This document shows positions 17,883 through 26,529 of a DNA stretch of 64,000 nt, piece after piece. Position 1 is the stretch's first letter; the number at the start of each line of letters is the position of its first letter. The notes beneath the pieces are model-generated. The model did not search any database. It was not told the origin of the DNA and was given only the letters and a program-made list of their open reading frames with translations. Source of the stretch: Pseudomonas frederiksbergensis (GTDB lineage: Bacteria > Pseudomonadota > Gammaproteobacteria > Pseudomonadales > Pseudomonadaceae); NCBI RefSeq assembly GCF_003732665.1, contig NZ_MOBP01000004.1, forward strand, positions 124,001-188,000. Reading direction: 5' to 3'. A program made the position numbers and the translations under genes.

Positions 17883-19052
17883 ATGCCTTTGCCGTCCATG
17901 AAAGATCAGTTCGCTGCGCTGATCGCCGCGCCGTCCGTCAGTTGTACCCAGCCGAGCCTGGATCAAACCAATCGGCCGGTGATCGATTTGCTAGCGAGCT
18001 GGCTCGGCGATCTGGGTTTTGCCTGCGATATCCAGCAGGTCAGCCCCGGCAAATTCAACCTGCTCGCCAGTTTCGGCTCCGGCCCCGGCGGCCTGGTGCT
18101 GGCCGGACACAGCGACACCGTGCCGTTCGATGGCGCGTTGTGGCAGACCGATCCGTTGAAACTGACCGAAGTGGACGGTCGCTGGGTCGGCCTGGGCAGT
18201 TGCGACATGAAGGGCTTTTTCGCCCTGGCCATCGAAGCGGTGATCCCGCTGCTCGACCAACCGTTCAAACAGCCGTTGCTGATCCTCGCCACCTGCGATG
18301 AAGAAAGCTCGATGTCCGGCGCGCGTGCCCTGGCCAAAGCCGGGCGTCCGCTGGGCCGGGCGGCGGTGATCGGTGAGCCGACCGGGCTCAAGCCGATCCG
18401 CATGCACAAAGGCATCATGATGGAGCGCATCGACATCCTCGGTCAGAGCGGCCATTCCTCCGACCCGCGCCTGGGCCACAGCGCCCTCGAAGCCATGCAC
18501 GACGCCATCGGCGAACTGCGCGGCTTGCGCCTGTTGTGGCAGCGCGAATTCCGCAATCCACAGTTTGGCGTGCCGACCCCGACGATGAATTTCGGCTGCA
18601 TTCATGGTGGCGACAACCCCAACCGCATCTGCGGCCAGTGTTCGCTGGAATTCGATCTGCGACCGTTGCCGGGCATGGACCCCAAAGCCCTGCGTGCGGA
18701 AATTCTGGCGCGGCTCAAACCGGTTGCCGAACGCCATCAAGTGAAGATCGATTACGCGCCGCTGTTCCCTGAAGTGCCCCCGTTCGAGCAGGCCGAGGAC
18801 GCGGAATTGGTCCGGGTCGCGGAAAAGCTCACCGGCCATCGCGCCGAAGCAGTAGCGTTCGGCACCGAAGCGCCTTATCTTCAGCGCCTTGGCTGCGAAA
18901 CACTGGTGCTCGGCCCGGGTGATATCGCCTGCGCTCACCAACCGGGGGAATACCTCGAAATGTCACGTTTGCAGCCTACCGTGCATCTATTACGTCAATT
19001 GATTGAACATTACTGCCTGACGCCGGCCCAAACCCCGATGCCCGTCGGTTGA
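17883..19052 (+). CDS. argE: acetylornithine deacetylase
   Basis: This 389-residue M20-family metalloenzyme removes the acetyl group from N-acetylornithine in arginine biosynthesis. Metal and catalytic residues are visible: GHSDTVP, GSCDMKGFF, ATCDEESSM (general-base Glu), GEPTGL and the late His in IACAHQPGEY. ATG 17883 is chosen because GGAGT lies just upstream; a TTG at 17871 is less likely. argA follows on the same strand after a 243-base gap holding a long hairpin, so the two arginine genes are neighbours but probably separately expressed. Confidence 0.93.
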   Translation: MPLPSMKDQFAALIAAPSVSCTQPSLDQTNRPVIDLLASWLGDLGFACDIQQVSPGKFNLLASFGSGPGGLVLAGHSDTVPFDGALWQTDPLKLTEVDGRWVGLGSCDMKGFFALAIEAVIPLLDQPFKQPLLILATCDEESSMSGARALAKAGRPLGRAAVIGEPTGLKPIRMHKGIMMERIDILGQSGHSSDPRLGHSALEAMHDAIGELRGLRLLWQREFRNPQFGVPTPTMNFGCIHGGDNPNRICGQCSLEFDLRPLPGMDPKALRAEILARLKPVAERHQVKIDYAPLFPEVPPFEQAEDAELVRVAEKLTGHRAEAVAFGTEAPYLQRLGCETLVLGPGDIACAHQPGEYLEMSRLQPTVHLLRQLIEHYCLTPAQTPMPVG

Positions 19053-19064
19053 ACGCGAGCCCTT

Positions 19065-19147
19065 GTAGGAGCTGCCGAAGGCTGCGATCTTTTGATCTTG
19101 ATTCTAAAAAGCAAAATCAAAAGATCGCAGCCTTCGGCAGCTCCTAC
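19065..19147. repeat. long perfect inverted repeat (taggagctgccgaaggctgc family)
   Basis: Two 32-base arms, 19065-19096 and 19116-19147, are exact inverted copies with a 19-base loop. The same family occurs at 62213-62288, and a variant at 37726-37831. It follows the argE stop by 12 bases and could stabilise the 3' end of its message. Confidence 0.93.
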
Positions 19148-19295
19148 GGGGCGCGGTTAAATTGTTGATGTCCCAACCCGTATTCATGAGGAGAGCTCGC
19201 GTGTCGCCAAGCCTGTTCCGACGATAACCACCAGCCCGTTGTGCGTTTTTTGCTTCGCCCATTTTTTGGCTGCTATTTATTACAGGCCCAGGTTC

Positions 19296-20594
19296 ATGCC
19301 CGAATACGTTAATTGGCTTCGTCACGCGTCTCCTTACATCAATGCCCACCGCGATTGCACGTTCGTCGTCATGCTGCCCGGCGACGGGGTGGAGCATCCG
19401 AACTTCGGCAATATCGTCCACGACCTGGTGCTGTTGCACAGCCTCGGGGTGCGACTGGTGCTGGTCCACGGTTCCCGTCCGCAAATTGAAACCCGCCTCG
19501 CCGCACGCGGCCTGATCCCGCATTACCACCACGGCATGCGCATCACCGATGCCGCGACCCTGGAGTGCGTGATCGATGCCGTTGGCCAATTGCGTATCGC
19601 CATTGAGGCGCGGCTGTCCATGGACATGGCGTCGTCGCCAATGCAGGGCTCGCGCCTGCGGGTGGCCAGCGGCAACCTGGTGACGGCGCGGCCGATCGGT
19701 GTGCTCGAAGGCGTCGATTATCACCACACCGGTGAAGTGCGTCGGGTCGATCGCAAGGGCATCAATCGCTTGCTGGACGAGCGCTCCATCGTGTTGCTGT
19801 CGCCGCTGGGCTACTCGCCGACCGGTGAAATCTTCAACCTCGCTTGCGAAGACGTCGCTACCCGTGCGGCCATCGACCTCGGTGCGGATAAATTGCTGTT
19901 GTTCGGCGCCGACCTGGGCCTGATCGACGAAAACGGTCGTCTGGTTCGCGAATTGCGTCCGCAGCAGGTGCCGGCGCATCTGCAACGCCTGGGCAACAAC
20001 TATCAGGGTGAGTTGCTGGATGCGGCGGCTGAAGCCTGTCGCGGCGGCGTGGCGCGCAGCCATATCGTCAGCTACGCCGAAGACGGCGCGCTGCTGACCG
20101 AACTGTTCACCCGTGACGGTGGCGGTACGCTGGTGGCCCAGGAGCAATTCGAACTGGTGCGCGAAGCGGCGATTGAAGACGTCGGCGGTTTGTTGGATTT
20201 GATCAGCCCGCTGGAAGAGCAGGGGATTCTGGTGCGTCGTTCCCGGGAAGTGCTGGAGCGCGAAATCGAGCAATTCAGCGTGGTCGAGCGCGAAGGCATG
20301 ATCATCGCCTGCGCGGCGCTGTATCAGATCGCCGATTCGGACGCCGGGGAGCTGGCCTGCCTGGCGGTGAACCCGGAATATCGCCATGGCGGTCGCGGCG
20401 ATGAATTGCTGGAAAGGATCGAAACCCGTGCCCGGGCCCAGGGGCTGAAAACGTTGTTCGTGCTCACCACCCGCACCGCGCACTGGTTCCGCGAACGTGG
20501 TTTCGAGCCAAGCAGCGTCGAGCGCCTGCCGTCGGCGCGGGCCTCGCTGTACAACTATCAGCGTAATTCGAAGATCTTCGAAAAAACCCTGTAA
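19296..20594 (+). CDS. argA: N-acetylglutamate synthase
   Basis: This 432-residue enzyme makes N-acetylglutamate, the first step of arginine synthesis. It has an N-terminal amino-acid-kinase-like domain (about residues 1-280; VHGSRPQIETRLAARGL), which in the family binds feedback arginine. A C-terminal GNAT acetyltransferase domain follows, with ELACLAVNPEYRHGGRGDELLERI as acetyl-CoA site and LTTRTAHWFRERGF. ATG 19296 (MPEYVNWLRHASPYINAHRD) is the usual start. A TTG-open extension to 19239 is unlikely. Confidence 0.95.
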   Translation: MPEYVNWLRHASPYINAHRDCTFVVMLPGDGVEHPNFGNIVHDLVLLHSLGVRLVLVHGSRPQIETRLAARGLIPHYHHGMRITDAATLECVIDAVGQLRIAIEARLSMDMASSPMQGSRLRVASGNLVTARPIGVLEGVDYHHTGEVRRVDRKGINRLLDERSIVLLSPLGYSPTGEIFNLACEDVATRAAIDLGADKLLLFGADLGLIDENGRLVRELRPQQVPAHLQRLGNNYQGELLDAAAEACRGGVARSHIVSYAEDGALLTELFTRDGGGTLVAQEQFELVREAAIEDVGGLLDLISPLEEQGILVRRSREVLEREIEQFSVVEREGMIIACAALYQIADSDAGELACLAVNPEYRHGGRGDELLERIETRARAQGLKTLFVLTTRTAHWFRERGFEPSSVERLPSARASLYNYQRNSKIFEKTL

Positions 20595-20611
20595 CCGCAT
20601 CGCCACCCTCC

Positions 20612-20700
20612 TGTAGGAGCGAGGCTTGCCCGCGAAGGTGTCGTCACAGCCACTATTGATTTTGGACGTGATGGCCTCTTCGCGGTCAAGCCTCGCTCCT
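20612..20700. repeat. REPIN-type inverted repeat with one decayed arm
   Basis: Left arm tgtaggagcgaggcttgccc continues cgcgaag at 20612-20638. The right arm 20678-20700 has a substitution (cgcggtcaag in place of cgcgggcaag). It follows argA. Confidence 0.8.
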
Positions 20701-20713
20701 TCGGTAATTGGTG

Positions 20714-20872
20714 TTATTCGGTGACGAACTTCGCGTTCATATACGGCGAATAATCCGGCAGCACCGCCTCCAACCTTCCTTGTTCCTTTTGGCCAACCTG
20801 CACCGCGACGGTGAGGGGCCTGTCAGTACTGCGAATTACCCCCACAGCGCTGGCGACCAGCCATATGCACCA
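20714..20872 (-). pseudogene. possible 3' remnant of a lost gene
   Basis: On the minus strand a frame ends at TAA 20716-20714. It is open for about 52 codons back to a TGA at 20875-20873, with no plausible start. The end reads QGRLEAVLPDYSPYMNAKFV, which has normal protein character and could be the tail of a regulator or solute-binding protein; I do not recognise it firmly. It lies in a gap with no intact gene, consistent with decay after a deletion. Confidence 0.25.
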
Positions 20873-21347
20873 TCAATGTCACCGGACGCGAATGGCGGTG
20901 ACCACTTGCGGACCGCTTTTAAAACGGCGTCAGTCGATTTTATGACCTATGGTCTTCTCACAAATACCGTCGGCCTAGCCACTTTGCTCGGTTCCATAGC
21001 GGTTTATAGCCAAGAGTAAGGTTGGCCGCCTGAGCCTCCAAAATCTTAATATCGATACACAAACTGTAACAATTGAGCCGGATAGTTCGCGTTTGGTCGT
21101 CATGGCGTGGCTATTGATGAGATGGATTGTGAGCGCCTTAAAAGCCAATCGATCTTAAAAAATACGAATAAATACCTTTTAGGAATTGGCTCGCAAGCCG
21201 GCATTTCAGCGCCAGCCGTGCAATTAAATTCCTAAAGGGTATGAGAAAGGATCTGCTGATTCTTTTTAGGCTTATGAAAATTCATGACCTTGCAGGGACC
21301 AAATCATGGGGGGATTAGACCATGGTCGTAGACACATAAAGTTACGA
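20873..21347. other. intergenic stretch without recognisable gene
   Basis: About 475 bases are clearly less G+C rich than the surroundings, with short A/T tracts (for example around 21158-21180 and 21255-21280). No coding frame with protein character was seen on either strand. A plus-strand frame covering 20708-21019 lacks a ribosome site and any family likeness. The stretch may hold the distal promoter of the porin that follows. Confidence 0.5.
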
Positions 21348-21451
21348 TTGACTTGTGGGTCACGGTCTGGCGCTAATCGCCAATCCTAGAAACCCCGGGC
21401 TACTGACTCAGGGCCAGGAACACAAAAATTAGAAACGAGAGGAGCTTAACA
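21348..21451 (+). promoter_or_regulatory. porin leader shared with the second porin
   Basis: Starting at TTGACT (21348-21353), this leader aligns with 23045-23145 ahead of the next porin. Shared blocks include GTCACGGT, CAGGGCC-GGAACACAA and ATTAGAAACGAGAGGAGC, the last carrying the ribosome site. TTGACT could be a -35 element, but no convincing -10 at standard spacing is obvious. The match shows that leader and gene were duplicated together. Confidence 0.6.
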
Positions 21452-22795
21452 ATGAACAAGTCCACCTTGGCCTTGGCCGTGGCGGTAGGGGTTTTGGCGC
21501 AGCAGGCAGGCGCCGCGGGTTTCCTGGAAGACAGCAAGGCTTCCGTCAGTTCCCGCACCATGTATTACAACAACGATTTCCGCGAAGGCGCTAATACTCC
21601 TGCCAACAGTCAGCGAGAAACCGCGGAAGGTCTGAAGTTCGATTACCTGTCCGGTTTCACCCAAGGTGTTGTCGGCTTCGGTATTGATGCCCAGGCGCTT
21701 GTCGGTATCCATCTGGACGGTGGCAAGGGCCATCACCCGGACAGCAACTCGTTCTTCCCAAGCGATAGTGACGGTTCGGCCGTGGACGAGTGGAGCCGAG
21801 CATCGGCTAACGTCAAGGCACGCTTCTCGAAGACCGAGGCCCACGTAGGTGGCGCTCTGGCACCTCAGTTGCCGATCCTGCTGTCGAACGACAGCCGTCT
21901 GCTGCCGCAGACCTTTGACGGTGGCACCATCACCTCGAAAGAAATCGACAACGTGACCTTCAACGCAGGTCAGCTGGAACACTCGGCCGGTCGTGCATCG
22001 TCCAACTCCACCGGCCTGGCAGTGGCGGGCGGTACTCAGGACAGCAACCAGTTCCGTTACGCCGGTGCTGACTGGAAGGTCACCAAAGACCTGATGCTGC
22101 AGTACTACTACGCAAACCTGGAAGACTACTACAAGCAGAGCTTCCTCGGCCTGGTGCACCTGTACCAGATCGCCCCGAACCAGTCGTTCAAAACCGACAT
22201 CCGTTATTTCGACAGCAGCTCCGACGGCAAGAACGGCGACGTAGGCTACCGCTTCAACAACAACAACGGTTACGCCAAGAACCCGGGCGAGGTCGATAAC
22301 AAGACCTGGAGCGCCATGTTCACCTACACCCTGGGTGGCAACGCCTTCCTGGTCGGGCACCAGCGCGTCAGCGATGACGGCGGCTTCGTCATGCTGAACC
22401 AGGGCAACGTGGTTGATGGCAATAACCGTCCTGAAGGCAACGGGGGCACCAGCTTCTATCTGTTCACTGACTCCATGGTTAACAGCTTTATCCGTGCCGG
22501 TGAAAACACCACCTTCGGTCAGTACAGCTACGACTTCGCCAGCCTGGGTGTACCTGGTCTGAGAGCGTCGATCGCTTACCTGCATGGCGACGATATCAAG
22601 GCCACGACCGGCAATGGCCCTGATGCGTCCGAGTGGGAACGCGACATGCGGGTCGACTACACCATCCAGCAGGGCGCCCTTAAAGGTTTCGGCGTGACCG
22701 TGCGTAATGGTGTCTACCGTGGCAGCGAAGTTTCTAACAACCCCGATGTTGACCAGACCCGTCTGATCTTCAACTACACCTACAGCTTCTTGTAA
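21452..22795 (+). CDS. OprD-family outer-membrane porin (first of two tandem copies)
   Basis: This 447-residue porin has signal peptide MNKSTLALAVAVGVLAQQAG, cleaved after AGA. The mature start GFLEDSKASVSSRTMYYNND is the classic OprD N-terminus, and FSGGT-like strand patterns run to the C-terminal aromatic strand ending YTYSFL. OprD porins form 18-strand monomeric channels for amino acids, sugars or organic acids; substrate cannot be told from sequence alone. It has the same length and near-identical signal peptide as the following porin, with strong divergence in the loops. A terminator follows at 22811. Confidence 0.93.
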   Translation: MNKSTLALAVAVGVLAQQAGAAGFLEDSKASVSSRTMYYNNDFREGANTPANSQRETAEGLKFDYLSGFTQGVVGFGIDAQALVGIHLDGGKGHHPDSNSFFPSDSDGSAVDEWSRASANVKARFSKTEAHVGGALAPQLPILLSNDSRLLPQTFDGGTITSKEIDNVTFNAGQLEHSAGRASSNSTGLAVAGGTQDSNQFRYAGADWKVTKDLMLQYYYANLEDYYKQSFLGLVHLYQIAPNQSFKTDIRYFDSSSDGKNGDVGYRFNNNNGYAKNPGEVDNKTWSAMFTYTLGGNAFLVGHQRVSDDGGFVMLNQGNVVDGNNRPEGNGGTSFYLFTDSMVNSFIRAGENTTFGQYSYDFASLGVPGLRASIAYLHGDDIKATTGNGPDASEWERDMRVDYTIQQGALKGFGVTVRNGVYRGSEVSNNPDVDQTRLIFNYTYSFL

Positions 22796-22810
22796 TAGCC
22801 TCGGGAAAAG

Positions 22811-22837
22811 GCCTCGCTGGCTGGCGAGGCTTTTTTT
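22811..22837 (+). terminator. Rho-independent terminator after first porin
   Basis: Stem gcctcgc (22811-22817) pairs with gcgaggc (22824-22830) over a 6-base loop, followed by seven T. It lies 15 bases after the stop codon. Confidence 0.92.
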
Positions 22838-23044
22838 CGGGGTTTTTTTGATATTCCAAATTTAGCTTTTGTGTGAATTTTTTATTCTTTTTAGCTTTTA
22901 ATCGAATCGCCTAAAGTGCATGCCGTATGGGCCGATACCTTATGTCCGACGTTAAGAAGTAGTGCCCATTGATATTCCAGATCGGCATGAAAAATAATGA
23001 AATAATTTTTTTTATGTTTAACATGCGTGCCCCATCTGCATCGG
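22838..23044. other. A/T-rich inter-porin spacer
   Basis: About 200 bases of A/T-rich DNA separate the first porin's terminator from the second porin's conserved leader. No gene was seen. Runs such as gaaataattttttttatg near 22996-23014 look like upstream promoter (UP-like) DNA for the second porin. Confidence 0.5.
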
Positions 23045-23145
23045 TTGACTGGCAAGTCACGGTTTGGTTGCGAGCGCATATTTCAGGATCCAGGGCATTC
23101 GACCCAGGGCCGGAACACAAGAATTAGAAACGAGAGGAGCGAAAC
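23045..23145 (+). promoter_or_regulatory. porin leader, second copy
   Basis: This stretch aligns with 21348-21451: TTGACT, AAGTCACGGTTTGG, CAGGGCCGGAACACAA and ATTAGAAACGAGAGGAGC are shared or nearly so. Conservation outside coding sequence suggests either recent duplication or a common regulatory need. Confidence 0.6.
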
Positions 23146-24489
23146 ATGAATAAGTCCACCTTGGCCCTGGCTGTGGCCGTAGGGGTTTTGGCGCAGCAGG
23201 CAGGCGCCGCCGGTTTCATCGAAGACAGCAAGGCTACCTTGGGTCTGCGTAACTACTACATCAATACCGATAACCGCGACGGCGCCGGCGCGAACAAGAA
23301 CGAAGAATGGGGCCAAGGCTTCGATCTGCGTTTCATCTCCGGTTATACCCAAGGCACCGTCGGCTTCGGTATCGATGCCATCGGCCTGTTGGGCGTCAAG
23401 CTGGATTCGGGCGGCGGCACTAACGGCGCTACCGCTACTTCCTACGGCGGCACCGTGTTCCCAAGCAAGTCCAACGGCGAAGCGGTTGATGACTTCTCCA
23501 GCCTGGGCCTGACTGCCAAAGCCAAGATCTCCCAGACCGAACTGAAACTGGGTACTTTGCAGCCTAAAAACCCGGTTATCGTGACCAACGACGGTCGTCT
23601 GTTGCCACAAACCTGGCAGGGCGGCCAGATCACTTCCGGCGACATCAAGGACCTGACCCTCGTCGGCGGCCAGATCGAAGCTGTGAAAGGTCGTAACTCC
23701 AGCAACAATGAACAGCTGAGCATCGGCGGCGCCAACACCCGTGGCGCTGGTTTCCGCGACAGCAACAAGTTCATCTACGCCGGTGGTGACTACAAAATCA
23801 CCAAAGACCTGACTGCCCAGTACTACTACGGCAACCTGGAAGATTTCTACAAGCAACACTTCCTGGGCCTTGTTCACAACTGGTCCATCGGTCCGGGCGT
23901 GCTGAAGTCCGATCTGCGTTACTTCAACAGCTCCGATGATGGCAAGAACGGTACTGATCCGGCTTATTTCAGCACGGGTAACTACACCGGCGTGCGTAAC
24001 GGCCGTGGTGAAGTCGACAACAACCTGTACAGCGGCCTGTTCCTGTACTCCGTTGCCGGTCACACCTTCGGTGGCGGTTACCAGGTCAGCAACGGCAGCA
24101 GCGACTTCCCTTGGTTGAACCAGGGCGACGGTTCGTCGAACTACACCATCACCGACATGCAAATCCAGAAGTTCGGTCGTGCCGGCGAGAAAACCTGGCA
24201 AGCACGCTACTCGTATGACTTCGCTAAAGTCGGTCTGCCAGGCCTGACCGCCGGCCTGGTCTACCTCAAGGGTGACTCGATCGATACCGTTGGCACCAAC
24301 GGCCGCGAGGCCGCTTCGGATCGTTCCGAGTGGGAACGCGACCTGACCATCGGTTACGTTGTACCGGAAGGCCCACTGAAAAACGTTGGCTTCATGTGGA
24401 AAAATGCTATGTGGCGCACCGACCTGCCGAACACCCGTTCGCAGGACGAAAACCGCCTGATCCTCAGCTACTCGATCCCGCTGCTGTAA
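23146..24489 (+). CDS. OprD-family outer-membrane porin (second tandem copy)
   Basis: This 447-residue porin has the same signal peptide as its neighbour and the mature start GFIEDSKATLGLRNYYINTD. Family landmarks include DGRLLPQTWQGGQITSGDIK, the YYYGNLEDFYKQHFLGLVHN strand pair (nearly identical in both copies) and EWERDLTIGYVVPEGPLKN. It differs from the first porin mainly in surface loops, implying different substrates. It has its own leader and terminator, so it is an independent unit. Confidence 0.94.
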   Translation: MNKSTLALAVAVGVLAQQAGAAGFIEDSKATLGLRNYYINTDNRDGAGANKNEEWGQGFDLRFISGYTQGTVGFGIDAIGLLGVKLDSGGGTNGATATSYGGTVFPSKSNGEAVDDFSSLGLTAKAKISQTELKLGTLQPKNPVIVTNDGRLLPQTWQGGQITSGDIKDLTLVGGQIEAVKGRNSSNNEQLSIGGANTRGAGFRDSNKFIYAGGDYKITKDLTAQYYYGNLEDFYKQHFLGLVHNWSIGPGVLKSDLRYFNSSDDGKNGTDPAYFSTGNYTGVRNGRGEVDNNLYSGLFLYSVAGHTFGGGYQVSNGSSDFPWLNQGDGSSNYTITDMQIQKFGRAGEKTWQARYSYDFAKVGLPGLTAGLVYLKGDSIDTVGTNGREAASDRSEWERDLTIGYVVPEGPLKNVGFMWKNAMWRTDLPNTRSQDENRLILSYSIPLL

Positions 24490-24520
24490 TAGCGCGCTCA
24501 AGTACACCTGAGTAAAAAAA

Positions 24521-24553
24521 GCCCCGCCCGGCACCTCGCCGGGCGGGGCTTTT
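24521..24553 (+). terminator. Rho-independent terminator after second porin
   Basis: Stem gccccgcccg (24521-24530) pairs with cgggcggggc (24540-24549) and is followed by four T; a run of seven A precedes it. Confidence 0.92.
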
Positions 24554-24785
24554 GCATTTTCAGAGCGGAGTCACCCCCGTAATCCCGCCCTGAAAATTCC
24601 CTCTTTGCAGCTACTCAAGGCCTTCTCGAACCTTGTGGGCGATGTTGGTCGCGATGGCCGCGCAGGTCCAGTGAACAGATGTTTAATATTCACTTATGAT
24701 CTAAATAAATCGATATTTATTCTTTTTAATTCAATCGGAATGCAGGCACAGTTGAGCTCAACAAGCACTCACCAGGAGCAGCACC

Positions 24786-25424
24786 ATGAGCCTCAGACTT
24801 GGCGATATCGCCCCCGATTTCGAACAGGATTCCAGCGCCGGCACTATCCGTTTTCACGAATGGCTGGGCGATAGCTGGGGCGTGCTGTTTTCCCATCCGG
24901 CGGACTTCACCCCGGTGTGCACCACTGAACTGGGCTTCACCGCCAAGCTCAAGGATGAATTTGCCCAGCGCGGCGTCAAGGCCATTGCCCTGTCGGTTGA
25001 CCCGGTGGACTCGCACCACAAATGGATCGAGGACATCAACGAAACCCAGAGCACGATCGTCAACTTCCCGATCCTGGCCGACGCCGATCGCAAGGTCTCG
25101 GACCTGTACGACCTGATTCACCCAAATGCCAACGACACCCTGACCGTGCGCTCGCTGTTCGTGATCGACCCGAACAAAAAGGTTCGGCTGACCATCACCT
25201 ACCCGGCGAGCACCGGTCGCAACTTCCATGAAATCCTGCGGGTGATCGACTCCCTGCAACTCACCGACAACTACAAAGTGGCCACCCCGGCCAACTGGCA
25301 GGACGGTGATGAAGTGGTGATCGTGCCGTCGCTCAAGGACGAAGACGAAATCAAGAAACGCTTTCCCAAGGGTTATCGCGCAGTGAAGCCGTACCTGCGC
25401 CTGACGCCACAACCGAACCGGTAA
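24786..25424 (+). CDS. lsfA: 1-Cys peroxiredoxin LsfA
   Basis: This 212-residue Prx6-class peroxidase reduces peroxides. The peroxidatic residue is Cys45 in HPADFTPVCTTE, and the long C-terminal extension lacks a resolving cysteine. Arg in LTVRSLFVIDP completes the active site. LsfA is known in Pseudomonas as a sulfate-starvation-induced protein encoded next to the ssu genes, matching its place here. Start ATG 24786 follows AGGAGCAGC. A terminator and two repeat elements separate it from ssuE, so it is co-regulated rather than co-transcribed with ssu. Confidence 0.93.
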   Translation: MSLRLGDIAPDFEQDSSAGTIRFHEWLGDSWGVLFSHPADFTPVCTTELGFTAKLKDEFAQRGVKAIALSVDPVDSHHKWIEDINETQSTIVNFPILADADRKVSDLYDLIHPNANDTLTVRSLFVIDPNKKVRLTITYPASTGRNFHEILRVIDSLQLTDNYKVATPANWQDGDEVVIVPSLKDEDEIKKRFPKGYRAVKPYLRLTPQPNR

Positions 25425-25430
25425 ACCGAT

Positions 25431-25534
25431 GATCGTTCCCACGCTCTGCGTGGGAACGCCGCCCGTGACGCTCCGCGTCACATTGGACGCGGAGCGTCCA
25501 TGGATGCATTCCCACGCGGAGCGTGGGAACGATC
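25431..25534. repeat. inverted repeat (gatcgttcccacgc family)
   Basis: Outer arms gatcgttcccacgc and gcgtgggaacgatc enclose inner stems cacgctctgcgtgg and gacgctccgcgtc/gacgcggagcgtc. This family appears only once in the window. It lies just past the lsfA stop. Confidence 0.85.
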
Positions 25535-25539
25535 AACAA

Positions 25540-25639
25540 CCCCTGTAGGAGCGAGGCTTGCCCGCGAAGGCGTCGTCGAGGCAACCATTGATGCAAGCCG
25601 TGATGGCCTCTTCGCGGGCAAGCCTCGCTCCTACAGGGG
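25540..25639. repeat. REPIN-type inverted repeat (gaggcttgcccgcgaag family)
   Basis: Perfect 30-base arms at 25540-25569 and 25610-25639 begin and end with cccctg/cagggg. It directly abuts the 25431-25534 repeat, so two unrelated repeat families are stacked here. Confidence 0.92.
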
Positions 25640-25669
25640 GTATGTGTATTCACAAAGCAGGGGATTTTT

Positions 25670-25696
25670 CAGGCCGTTTTTACGGCCTGTTTTTTT
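25670..25696 (+). terminator. Rho-independent terminator between lsfA and ssuE
   Basis: Stem caggccgt (25670-25677) pairs with acggcctg (25682-25689) over a TTTT loop, followed by seven T. It would end the lsfA transcript after the repeats. Confidence 0.88.
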
Positions 25697-25845
25697 GTCT
25701 GGAGAAAGGTGTATCGCATAGTTCTTTAAAGAATAACCAAATGAATAAATATGATTTATGGATATATAAATCACCTGTTAAGGTCACCTCATCGACGCGA
25801 GATCGCGCACTGCGAATCGCCAACAACGCTCAAGGAATCACCTGA
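25697..25845 (+). promoter_or_regulatory. A/T-rich promoter region of the ssu operon
   Basis: The 149 bases between the terminator and ssuE are markedly A/T rich (aataaatatgatttatgg, atatataaatcacc). They hold no gene and must carry the ssu promoter. CysB-type activation is expected from the pathway, but I cannot point to a defined site. Confidence 0.45.
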
Positions 25846-26439
25846 ATGCTGGTCGTCTCACTCGGTGGCAGCCCCAGCCAACGCTCTCGTTCCGGGGTGC
25901 TGCTGGAGCGTTCGCAACGCTGGTTGCAGGAACAAGGGGTGGAAGTGGTGAGTTATCAGGTACGGGACTTCCCGGCCGAAGACTTGCTGCACGCACGGTT
26001 CGACAGCCCGAAGGTGATCGACCTGTTGCAACAGATTGAAAACGCCGATGGCCTGCTGATCGCCACGCCGGTCTACAAGGCGTCGTTCTCCGGCGCACTG
26101 AAAACCGTGCTGGACCTGCTGCCCGAGCGCGCCCTGGCGCACAAGGTTGTGTTGCCAATGGCTACCGGCGGCAGCATCGCCCACATGCTGGCGGTGGACT
26201 ACGCGCTGAAACCGGTGCTGTCGGCGTTAAAAGCCCAGGAAATGCTCCACGGGATTTTCGCCGTGGACAGCCAGATCGCCTACGGCGAAGGCAGCGCCCA
26301 GGCGCAATTGGCGCCGGAGCTGGAACAACGACTGAATGAATCCCTGGAGCTGTTTTTCAGCGCCATGGCGCGACGGCCCAAGCCGCTCGACCCGAACCTG
26401 CTGAACGAACGTTTGTTGAGTGCTCGCTGGAGCATTTGA
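25846..26439 (+). CDS. ssuE: NADPH-dependent FMN reductase of alkanesulfonate utilisation
   Basis: This 197-residue flavodoxin-fold reductase supplies FMNH2 to the monooxygenase SsuD. The phosphate-binding loop [12 protein letters not shown] and the flavin site [20 protein letters not shown] are typical. Start ATG 25846 has AAGGAATC upstream. It is the first gene of a six-gene run (ssuEADCBF) on one strand; ssuA begins 90 bases later. Confidence 0.94.
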   Translation: MLVVSLGGSPSQRSRSGVLLERSQRWLQEQGVEVVSYQVRDFPAEDLLHARFDSPKVIDLLQQIENADGLLIATPVYKASFSGALKTVLDLLPERALAHKVVLPMATGGSIAHMLAVDYALKPVLSALKAQEMLHGIFAVDSQIAYGEGSAQAQLAPELEQRLNESLELFFSAMARRPKPLDPNLLNERLLSARWSI

Positions 26440-26529
26440 GCCTTACCCCGAATTTGATCCACTCACCTTACTCAGCCGCCAACGGCCAAGCAGGTGCAGC
26501 CAAAACCCAACAGCAAATAGGAGAGCGCT

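Noticed and set aside
20708..21019. 103-residue plus-strand open frame after argA
   Set aside because: It starts with TTG without a ribosome site, overlaps the minus-strand remnant, and its product has no family likeness or normal composition.
25500..25721. Short open frames reading through the repeat elements (such as [12 protein letters not shown])
   Set aside because: They are translations of REP DNA; similar peptides appear at each copy and have no start signal.
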